Source: an uncultured Eubacteriales bacterium (lineage in GTDB: Bacteria > Bacillota > Clostridia > Christensenellales > Borkfalkiaceae). Taken from it: 22,539 nt of DNA. The stretch is taken from contig URMT01000020.1 of NCBI GenBank assembly GCA_900549005.1, positions 1 to 22,539 on the forward strand. The letters run 5' to 3'. The notes beneath the pieces were generated by a model that had not been told where the DNA came from, searched no databases, and was given only the letters and a program-made list of their open reading frames with translations. Below are positions 6,449-12,217 of this stretch, piece after piece. Each line of letters opens with the position of its first letter. Positions within the stretch are counted from its first letter, which is position 1. The position numbers and the translations under genes were made by a program.

Positions 6449-7819
6449 TTAAATTTTGGGAATACTTGCAAAGCCGCGGGCAAGGTCATCATCTGTGGGA
6501 ATATAGTCCTTCATAGTGCCTTCGTTGAACGATTTGTAGGCGGTGAGGTCGAAATAGCCCGTGCCCGTGAGGCCGAACAGAATAACCTTCTTTTCGCCCG
6601 TCTTTTTACATTCGAGCGCCTCGTCCACGGCGACCTTGATGGCGTGCGACGATTCGGGGGCGGGAAGTATGCCTTCGCACCGCGCGAACTGTTCGGCAGC
6701 CCTGAACACGTCGGTCTGCTTTACTGCCTTTACCTCCATATATCCGTCGTGATACAACTTGGATACTACGGGGCTCATTCCGTGATAGCGAAGGCCGCCC
6801 GCGTGGTCGCGCGAGGGCATAAACTCGCAGCCGAGCGTATACATTTTGGCAAGCGGCGTGATTTTTGCGCTGTCGCAGAAGTCGTAGGCATATTTCCCGC
6901 GCGACATCGAAGGGCAGCTGGCGGGCTCTACGCCGATGAAGCGGATATTGTTTTTGCCCTGTAATTTTTCTGCCATATAGGGCGCAATCAGTCCGCCGTA
7001 GTTGGAGCCGCCGCCCACACAGCCTATCACCACGTCGGGCGTGACGCCGTATTTGTCGAGCGCTGTCTTGCTCTCTAACCCGATTACCGACTGGTGCAGA
7101 AGCACGTGGTCGAGAACGGAGCCAAGAACGTAGCGGCAGTTCGGCGTCTTTACGGCCGTTTCAACGGCCTCGGCTATGGCGCAGCCCAAAGAGCCGCCCG
7201 TGCCGGGGAATTCGGCGAGTATCTTCCTGCCCGCCTCGGTGGTATCTGACGGCGAGGGTATTATATCGGCGCCGTACGTCTTTATGACTTCCTTTCTGTA
7301 AGGCTTCTGCTCGTAGGAGGTTTTTACCATATATACCTTTAAATCAAGCCCGTAGAAGGCGCACGCCATAGCAAGCGCCGTACCCCACTGCCCCGCGCCC
7401 GTTTCGGTGGTGACGGAAGTGAGTCCCTGCTTTTTTGCATAGTACGCCTGCGCGGCGGCGGAGTTGAGTTTGTGCGAACCCGAAGTGTTGTTGCCTTCGA
7501 ACTTATAATATATCTCTGCGGGAGTATCGAGCACCTTTTCTAAAAAGTAGGCGCGGACCAGGGGCGAGGGGCGGAAATTGGTGTAAAAATTTCGTATCCC
7601 TTCGGGAATTTCAATCTCTTTATCGGTGCAGTTGAGCTCCTGCTCGACGCACTCTTTGCAGAACACGGCTTCAAGCTCCTCTGCCTTGCAGGGCTTGCCC
7701 GTGGCGGGGTTTAAAAACGGTTCGTGCTGCTCGGGCATAAACGCCTTTAAATTGAGCCAGGTTTTGGGCATCTCCTCTTCCGAAAGATACATTTTGTAGG
7801 GAATTTTTTTTGCAGACAT
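6449..7819 (-). CDS. trpB: TrpB2-type tryptophan synthase beta subunit (456 aa)
   Basis: This PLP enzyme joins indole to an activated serine to make tryptophan. At 456 residues, with the extended N-terminus (KTWLNLKAFMP, then NFRPSPLVRA), it belongs to the TrpB2 / TrpB-like group rather than the roughly 400-residue TrpB1 that pairs with TrpA. PLP-binding Lys117 lies in SGSHKLNSA, ETGAGQWG covers 139-146 and the phosphate loop CVGGGSN 267-273. A cluster of cysteines (C44, C54, C57, C64) sits in the N-terminal extension. AGGAGG precedes ATG 7819. A tryptophan T-box leader controls it, which supports a true role in tryptophan supply. No trpA or other trp gene is in the window, so indole may be salvaged or made elsewhere. 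Confidence 0.92.
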   Translation of the reverse strand: MSAKKIPYKMYLSEEEMPKTWLNLKAFMPEQHEPFLNPATGKPCKAEELEAVFCKECVEQELNCTDKEIEIPEGIRNFYTNFRPSPLVRAYFLEKVLDTPAEIYYKFEGNNTSGSHKLNSAAAQAYYAKKQGLTSVTTETGAGQWGTALAMACAFYGLDLKVYMVKTSYEQKPYRKEVIKTYGADIIPSPSDTTEAGRKILAEFPGTGGSLGCAIAEAVETAVKTPNCRYVLGSVLDHVLLHQSVIGLESKTALDKYGVTPDVVIGCVGGGSNYGGLIAPYMAEKLQGKNNIRFIGVEPASCPSMSRGKYAYDFCDSAKITPLAKMYTLGCEFMPSRDHAGGLRYHGMSPVVSKLYHDGYMEVKAVKQTDVFRAAEQFARCEGILPAPESSHAIKVAVDEALECKKTGEKKVILFGLTGTGYFDLTAYKSFNEGTMKDYIPTDDDLARGFASIPKI

Positions 7820-7857
7820 AATTTAACCTCCTTGCTGTCTGTGCGCGGCGGATAAAG

Positions 7858-7880
7858 TTTTTTTGCGCCGCGCAAAAAAA
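7858..7880. other. Hairpin between the T-box terminator and the trpB ribosome site
   Basis: T7-GCG (7858-7867) pairs with CGC-A7 (7871-7880) around CCG. On the minus strand the GCGCGGCG part could instead pair with the CGCCGCGC about 20 bases downstream, just before the ribosome site. These two exclusive pairings could modulate translation, but this is inference. Confidence 0.45.
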
Positions 7881-7923
7881 TTATTTAATAGCCCTAAACC
7901 TGCGGCGCGTTGTGGCGCGCGCC

Positions 7924-8258
7924 TAAAAAAACAAAAAACACGGGTAAATCCGTTTGGGACGAATTTATCCGTGTTGCCACCCAATTTCACCGACTTTCCG
8001 AAAAGTTTTTTTATTTTTTCGGAAATTGCGGCCTCTTTACGGGCATCAGCCAATGCCCTCTTTCTGTAACGGGAAAGACCCGTCGGACGCTACGCAGAAT
8101 ATTTGCCAAAAGCTATGCCCCCAACAAAAATACCTTCACATCCGCTCTCAGTAACCCATTCATCCGCAGCCGCCGCTCCGCTTCCACCGTCCGGAGCTCT
8201 CTTAAAAGGAGACTATTCGCAGATTACTTTTTACTTCAACGATTTAGTCTATTAAATT
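7924..8258 (-). ncRNA. Tryptophan-specific T-box riboswitch leader
   Basis: Read on the minus strand this leader has every T-box part in order. Stem I holds AGTAAT (8228-8223), the apical AGAGAGC motif (8202-8196) followed by GGTGGAAG, and on the return side GAA-TGG-GTTACT with the specifier codon TGG at 8158-8156. The T-box bulge GGGTGGCAAC is at 7982-7973. A terminator stem (7974-7963 with 7949-7938, 11 of 12 paired) is followed by T-rich sequence. The UGGC in the T-box complements GCCA, which fits the G discriminator of bacterial tRNA-Trp and agrees with the TGG specifier. Uncharged tRNA-Trp would stabilise the antiterminator and switch trpB on. The assignment rests on conserved motifs, not on a covariance search. 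Confidence 0.93.
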
Positions 8259-8264
8259 ACTGCT

Positions 8265-8294
8265 ATTATAAACATTCTTTACGCAGTTTGTCAA
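8265..8294 (-). promoter_or_regulatory. Promoter of the T-box-trpB unit
   Basis: On the minus strand, a perfect -35 TTGACA (8294-8289), 18 bp spacer and perfect -10 TATAAT (8270-8265). It places the transcript start near 8258, just before Stem I of the T-box. Confidence 0.85.
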
Positions 8295-8368
8295 CCGCTT
8301 GAAAGAAAAAATTTTTCAATAAAAGAAAATTTATTGCACAATGCCCAAAACCGACGGCTGAAATCCGC

Positions 8369-9094
8369 TCAGCGCCACTCGCCTTCTCCCTCACCAGAAC
8401 CGCCTTCCGACAGGGTCGCCCTTCGGCGCTTTACAGAGATTGCGCTGTCGGCAACAAACAATGCAAGCACGGGAACAAGGAGCGCCGAACAGATTAAGAT
8501 GCAGTAGTTGCCTATGCCGTCTGCGGCGAGCACACCCACCGCCGCGCCTGCGGCGAAACACAGTATAATAAAGGCATATATGCCGCTCTTTTTATACTCT
8601 TCCCTGCTCTTTTCCGATACGCCCTTCATAAAGTGCATAACCGTCTGGCGGATGTTGTTGGTGCAGAAGGTGGTTGCAAGCGCCACGCCGTGCAGTTTGG
8701 TGAAGGTGTTGTACTGAACCGAGCAGACAAACGCGACGGTAACGTAAGTGAACCAATCGGAAGCGCTTTCGGGGATAAACGCCACGCCCGCAAGAGCGAT
8801 AAGTTCGAGCGCGGTGACTACGAGGTACCAATTGACCTTTTTGAATCGCGTGGGGATTACCGTTGAAAGTATTATGCCGACTATGTAAGCGAGTATGGAG
8901 TAAAGATACCTCAGCCCGCCCGAAAAATCGCCGCGGACAAAGTCGATTACCAGCATAACAACGTTGCCCGTCTGCGCGTTGCAGAACACGCCGCCGTGCA
9001 GAACGAAGGTGAACGCCTCTAAAAAGCCGCCCGTGAAGGCAAACACCGCGAACACGAGCGGCGTCAAATCTTTTTTGTAATTTTTGAAAAGCAT
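8369..9094 (-). CDS. DUF1275 (YoaK-like) membrane protein (241 aa)
   Basis: This is an integral membrane protein of the DUF1275/YoaK family. It has the family opening FAVFAFTGGFLEAFTFVLHGGVFCNAQTGN, with a G-rich first helix and the NAQTGN motif. The second half contains the related FVCSVQYNTFTKLHG and CTNNIRQTVMHF segments. About six hydrophobic helices are visible. Family function is unknown, although a transport role is often proposed. I prefer ATG 9094 over an ATG at 9139 because family members begin only a few residues before the first helix; neither start has a strong ribosome site. It ends about 75 bp from the T-box promoter and is transcribed in the same direction. Confidence 0.88.
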   Translation of the reverse strand: MLFKNYKKDLTPLVFAVFAFTGGFLEAFTFVLHGGVFCNAQTGNVVMLVIDFVRGDFSGGLRYLYSILAYIVGIILSTVIPTRFKKVNWYLVVTALELIALAGVAFIPESASDWFTYVTVAFVCSVQYNTFTKLHGVALATTFCTNNIRQTVMHFMKGVSEKSREEYKKSGIYAFIILCFAAGAAVGVLAADGIGNYCILICSALLVPVLALFVADSAISVKRRRATLSEGGSGEGEGEWR

Positions 9095-9114
9095 AGTTTT
9101 ACCGTAAAAATTGC

Positions 9115-9162
9115 CCCGCACATATGCGCCGTTCAGCATAAATTGAGGCGCACATATGCGGG
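9115..9162. other. Imperfect inverted repeat with CATATG centres
   Basis: CCCGCACATATGCGCC (9115-9130) and GGCGCACATATGCGGG (9147-9162) can pair except at the middle positions. Each arm holds its own CATATG palindrome. Eighteen bases (9109-9126) also occur in reverse complement at 2407-2424. It lies in the leader or promoter region of the DUF1275 gene. Confidence 0.45.
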
Positions 9163-9222
9163 ATTGAAAAGTTTTGCATTGGTTTAAGGGCGCCTTAAAG
9201 CGGCGATGCGCGCCTTATTTGC

Positions 9223-9243
9223 AAAAGGACGGCACATATGCCG
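9223..9243 (-). terminator. Weak candidate terminator of the YwaF-like gene
   Basis: On the minus strand CGGCA-TATG-TGCCG is followed by TCCTTTTG, 4 bp past the stop codon. A short stem and an imperfect U-run make this a tentative call. Confidence 0.35.
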
Positions 9244-9246
9244 CAA

Positions 9247-10179
9247 TCAATGCGTTTTGCGGCGCTGTTTGCGGTAGGCGAACGTGCGCCTTTTGAAGCG
9301 CACCCTGTTGCCTGCGGGCGGCAGCACGGAAGGGCTGTAAATTGCCTGCGGGCGCCACGTGAACGCCGCCTTTATATCGCTTACCATATTTTTGCCGTCG
9401 AATATAAGCCCGAAGAGAAGGCCGAGAATCCATATGAGAAGCGTGAGCGGAATGGCGTACCACAGTATTGGAGTATACGGCTTGCCCGCGGCGTCGCCGA
9501 AGAATATGTCGGGCGTGAAGAAGTCGATTACGGGCAGAAGGAACGAGAAGCCTTCGTTAGGGTGCATCATCCAGCAGGGGTTGGCATCGTACAATACCTC
9601 GAAGAAGGGCTGCGTGTAATCGCCCACAACGCCGAGGCACCAGAACACGAGGTCGTTGAACGCGATTAAAATCAGCATAAAGAAGAATATGAACGGGAAC
9701 TTCCAGAAATCGCGCCAGCACATTTTATACAGTCCCCACGCGGCGGGCAGAAACGAACTTGCAACCAACATTCCGTGGCAGAAGTAATAGCGGAAAACGT
9801 CCCATTGAAGCATTGTCTGGCCGATGTACCAATGCGGCACCGCCATCGTAAGCAGGCCTGCTATCGTACCGACGTAGGCGAAGAACTGCCTGAAAGCCCT
9901 GCTCCTTGAAAAAAAGATTACGGGGCTTAAAAGAATGAGCGCGGCGCACATATTGTAAGCCGTGTTTATAAGGTCGGGGTAGGCGTTGCCGAAATAGTGC
10001 GGATAGATGAACTGCTTCAACACGTGTTGAAGTATGTTTACCGCCATAATAATCAGCACCACCGCCTTTTTTGCGGCGGCAGAGCGCCTTCTGAATATAA
10101 AAAACAGCGCGGCGACTATCACAAGTATTATTGCCGGCGGAATGAAGTATGCAACAGAACCGTAGTTTATGATAAGCAT
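9247..10179 (-). CDS. YwaF / TIGR02206-like integral membrane protein (310 aa)
   Basis: A polytopic membrane protein with about seven hydrophobic helices. Its layout and motifs (HVLKQFIYPHYFGNAYP, SRSRAFRQFFAYVGTIAGLLTMAVP, then YYFCHGMLVASSFLPAAWGLY) match the YwaF/TIGR02206 family of unknown function. Conserved His residues lie in helix-end positions (LQHVLKQ, FCHGML). The C-terminal 40 residues are basic, ending RRTFAYRKQRRKTH, and are likely cytoplasmic. The start is ATG 10179, preceded by AGGGAG; an upstream in-frame ATG at 10272 lies within the promoter itself and is unlikely. It is a single gene with an extended -10 promoter carrying a perfect palindrome. Confidence 0.75.
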   Translation of the reverse strand: MLIINYGSVAYFIPPAIILVIVAALFFIFRRRSAAAKKAVVLIIMAVNILQHVLKQFIYPHYFGNAYPDLINTAYNMCAALILLSPVIFFSRSRAFRQFFAYVGTIAGLLTMAVPHWYIGQTMLQWDVFRYYFCHGMLVASSFLPAAWGLYKMCWRDFWKFPFIFFFMLILIAFNDLVFWCLGVVGDYTQPFFEVLYDANPCWMMHPNEGFSFLLPVIDFFTPDIFFGDAAGKPYTPILWYAIPLTLLIWILGLLFGLIFDGKNMVSDIKAAFTWRPQAIYSPSVLPPAGNRVRFKRRTFAYRKQRRKTH

Positions 10180-10249
10180 ATTGCTCCCTCTGCCGTCCGC
10201 ATTCTTTGCGGGCGCTTTGCAAAAAATAACAAACAGTATATTCCCAATT

Positions 10250-10279
10250 AGTATACCACATTGTGCGCACAAAAATCAA
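10250..10279 (-). promoter_or_regulatory. Promoter of the YwaF-like gene with a palindromic operator candidate
   Basis: On the minus strand, -35 TTGATT (10279-10274), 18 bp and -10 TATACT (10255-10250), with an upstream TGG. The spacer contains the perfect 12-bp palindrome TTGTGCGCACAA (10261-10272), a possible repressor site. The -10 block TGTGGTATACTAA equals that of the DUF1858 promoter. Confidence 0.65.
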
Positions 10280-10402
10280 CAAATAACGCGCGGGGTAAAA
10301 TTTAAGTCGCGGCGGGCGTGCACATACACATATGCGCAGATATGCCCGAAGGGCATAGCTTTGCCTGCATACGGGGCATTGACTTTGTTGGCCCCTGTCC
10401 GT

Positions 10403-10431
10403 TTAAAGGCAGGCGCCCGCGGTTATATAAT
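10403..10431 (+). promoter_or_regulatory. Probable promoter of the DUF3737 gene, very close to the start codon
   Basis: A perfect -10 TATAAT (10426-10431) lies only five bases before the ATG at 10437. A weak -35 TTAAAG (10403-10408) is 17 bp upstream. Transcription would begin at or within a base or two of the ATG. Confidence 0.5.
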
Positions 10432-10436
10432 AATGT

Positions 10437-11318
10437 ATGAAGACGATAGAAAATCAGAAATTCGATGAAGAGCGCGCGCTGTATGCGAGCGAGAACGTAA
10501 AAATTGTGAACTGCCGATTTGAAGGCCCCGCCGACGGCGAATCGGCGCTTAAAGAGTGCAGAAACATTGTGGTTGAAAACTGCTTCTGCGATTTGCGCTA
10601 CCCTATGTGGCACTGCGACAACATTACCATTACAAACACCGTGCAGACGGAAAACTGCCGCGCTGCGCTTTGGTACGACAACGGCGTCACCATTGAAAAC
10701 AGCGACCTGGGCGGCATAAAGGCCGTGAGGGAATGTAAGGGCGTTGACATTAAAAACTGCAAAATAAATTCGCCCGAGTTCGGCTGGCGAAGCGCCGACA
10801 TCAGGATTGAAAACACGTACATAAACTCTATGTACGCCTTTTTCGAGGCGAAGAACATCGAGGCGGACGGGCTTGAACTTGAAGGCAAATATACCTTCCA
10901 GTACATAGAAAATTCTACTTTCAGAAACTGCAAGTTCCAGACCAAAGACGCCTTCTGGCACTCAAAAAACGTCACCGTGTACGACAGCGTTCTGGGCGGA
11001 GAATACCTTGCGTGGTATTCGGAAAACCTTACGCTGGTGCGCTGCCACATAAAGGGCACGCAGCCGCTGTGCTACTGCAAAAACCTTACACTCATCGACT
11101 GCACCACCGAGGACTGCGATTTGGCGTTTGAATATTGCGAGGTGAACGCAACCATAAAGGGCGGCATAGTTTCTGTAAAGAACCCCGAAAAGGGCAGAAT
11201 AAGCGCCGACAGCATAGGCGAACTGATTGTGACGGCAGACAGCCGCCGCCCCGTCGGGGCCGAAGTTTTTGAGGGCGGCAGAAAGATTTATCCGCTCAAA
11301 GAAAAGCAGTCGGCATAA
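10437..11318 (+). CDS. DUF3737 family protein, right-handed beta-helix (293 aa)
   Basis: The whole chain is built of short repeating strands ending in N-C, N-T or D-C (KIVNCRFEG, NIVVENCFC, NITITNTVQT, VDIKNCKIN, NLTLIDCTTE), the pattern of a parallel beta-helix. The opening MKTIENQKFDEERALYAS is characteristic of DUF3737. There is no signal peptide, so it is probably cytoplasmic. The enzyme activity, if any, is unknown; related beta-helix folds often bind sugars. The start is fixed by the family N-terminus, yet no ribosome site precedes it and the -10 box is only five bases away, which suggests a leaderless message. It is the only plus-strand gene between 1 kb and the window end. Confidence 0.9.
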   Translation: MKTIENQKFDEERALYASENVKIVNCRFEGPADGESALKECRNIVVENCFCDLRYPMWHCDNITITNTVQTENCRAALWYDNGVTIENSDLGGIKAVRECKGVDIKNCKINSPEFGWRSADIRIENTYINSMYAFFEAKNIEADGLELEGKYTFQYIENSTFRNCKFQTKDAFWHSKNVTVYDSVLGGEYLAWYSENLTLVRCHIKGTQPLCYCKNLTLIDCTTEDCDLAFEYCEVNATIKGGIVSVKNPEKGRISADSIGELIVTADSRRPVGAEVFEGGRKIYPLKEKQSA

Positions 11319-11357
11319 AAGATTGCTGTAAAAATATTGACAGGTAAAATTAAATGC

Positions 11358-11385
11358 CCGCGGCAAACGTTTTTGTTTGCCGCGG
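11358..11385. terminator. Hairpin 1 between convergent genes
   Basis: CCGCGGCAAAC (11358-11368) pairs with GTTTGCCGCGG (11375-11385). It is followed on the plus strand by ACATTATTT. It probably ends the DUF3737 transcript, though the U-run is poor. Confidence 0.55.
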
Positions 11386-11396
11386 ACATTATTTAA

Positions 11397-11433
11397 GGCG
11401 GCCTGCGGCAAAAATTATTTGCCGCAGGCCGCC
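11397..11433. terminator. Hairpin 2 between convergent genes
   Basis: A perfect 15-bp stem GGCGGCCTGCGGCAA (11397-11411) pairs with 11419-11433. T-rich sequence flanks both sides (ATTACTTTATT on plus, TTAAATAAT on minus). It could serve both the DUF3737 gene and the XRE gene that converge here. Confidence 0.55.
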
Positions 11434-11497
11434 ATTACTTTATTAAGTTAAGATTGCGTTACCTGACGCCAAGGCCTTAAAGTATGTGCAGAACAGA

Positions 11498-11716
11498 TTA
11501 TTCTGCGAACCAGAACAGCTCTTCGAACTTCTTGTCGAGCGCGATGCAGAGAATGAGCGCGAGTTTTGCCGTGGGGTTGAACGCGCCCGTTTCGATGCTG
11601 CTTATGGTGTTGCGCGAAACGCCCACCATCTCGGCAAGTTCCGACTGCGAAAGTCCGCGCTCTTTGCGCGCCTCCCTTACGCCGTTTGAAAGTTCAAGTT
11701 TGAATTTTGCCGCCAT
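11498..11716 (-). CDS. Small XRE-family transcriptional regulator (72 aa)
   Basis: A single HTH_3 domain with the pattern VREARKERGLSQSELAEMVGVSRNTISSIE and then NPTAKLALILCIALDKKFEELFW. This is the short YgzD-type regulator group, common next to membrane-protein genes in Firmicutes. AGGAGGG precedes ATG 11716 and a perfect promoter lies about 125 bp upstream. No clear target gene is adjacent: it converges with DUF3737, and the next gene upstream is the end of the ABC pair beyond a repeat cluster. Its regulon cannot be told from the sequence. It is unlike the regulator at 175-384 outside the core motif. Confidence 0.9.
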   Translation of the reverse strand: MAAKFKLELSNGVREARKERGLSQSELAEMVGVSRNTISSIETGAFNPTAKLALILCIALDKKFEELFWFAE

Positions 11717-11840
11717 AGTATTCCCTCCTTACGCACGCCGAGCGCATAAAAACGCACACGCGCATACAAAGTTTTGTTTGACATTTTTACGCCGCAGGCA
11801 GAATGGAAGGCTTTCGCAGCCTCCACTGCGCTACAACATA

Positions 11841-11869
11841 ATTATACAGCGGCATAGTTTACTTGTCAA
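11841..11869 (-). promoter_or_regulatory. Promoter of the small XRE gene
   Basis: On the minus strand a perfect -35 TTGACA (11869-11864), 17 bp spacer and perfect -10 TATAAT (11846-11841). The untranslated leader would be about 115 bases and shows no obvious riboswitch. Confidence 0.85.
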
Positions 11870-11898
11870 TACCTTTTTATGATAAGATATTTTGCTTT

Positions 11899-11940
11899 GA
11901 GATTTCTCGACTGCGGCTATCGCCTCCGCTCGAAATGACA
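11899..11940. repeat. Short intergenic repeat element (GAGATTTCTC to GAAATGACA)
   Basis: Both typical ends are present around a 24-bp inner hairpin region (CGACTGCGGCTATCGCCTCCGCTCG). It is the most compact complete copy of the family in the window. Confidence 0.75.
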
Positions 11941-12004
11941 AAAATGGAATATGCTCGCCGAAATGACGGTAACAATAATCGCGTCAATGACATTTTGGTA
12001 ACCT

Positions 12005-12105
12005 TGTCATTTCGCGTGAGACGGCAAAGCTGCCGCTACTTTGCGGATGACTCCATTTAGGAAACCGCAAACTAAGTGACCGAAGGGAACACATTACCCC
12101 ACCGC
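12005..12105. repeat. Long-form repeat element, tandem unit 1
   Basis: It begins TGTCATTTCGCGTGAG and continues CGGCAAAGC, CTACTTTGCGGA, GGAAACCGCAAACTAAG and GACCGAAGGGAA. The same blocks recur 101 bp later. The stretch 11717-12217 has no gene, only the XRE promoter and these repeats. Confidence 0.75.
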
Positions 12106-12208
12106 TGTCATTTCGCGTGAGGCGGCAAAGCCGCTGCTACTTTGCGGAGGGCTCCCTTTGGGAAACCGCAAACTAAGCGACCGAAGGGAGCGCAAAGAGA
12201 AATCTCCA
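12106..12208. repeat. Long-form repeat element, tandem unit 2
   Basis: A second copy of the preceding unit with about a dozen substitutions, ending in GAGAAATCTCC. Its reverse complement aligns with the diverged copy at 2189 onwards. It starts 9 bp past the stop codon of the ABC exporter operon, so it may also form the transcript end. Confidence 0.75.
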
Positions 12209-12217
12209 AAATACTCA

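Noticed and set aside
7823..8053. 76-codon open frame on the minus strand just upstream of trpB
   Set aside because: It lies inside the T-box leader, and its residues are translations of the antiterminator and terminator. It has no family similarity.
10180..10272. 31-codon N-terminal extension of the YwaF-like protein
   Set aside because: The upstream ATG lies within the promoter region, and the ATG at 10179 has AGGGAG before it.
12005..12208. Possible CRISPR array
   Set aside because: There are only two units of about 100 bp that are similar along their whole length, with no short repeat/unique spacer pattern and no cas gene.
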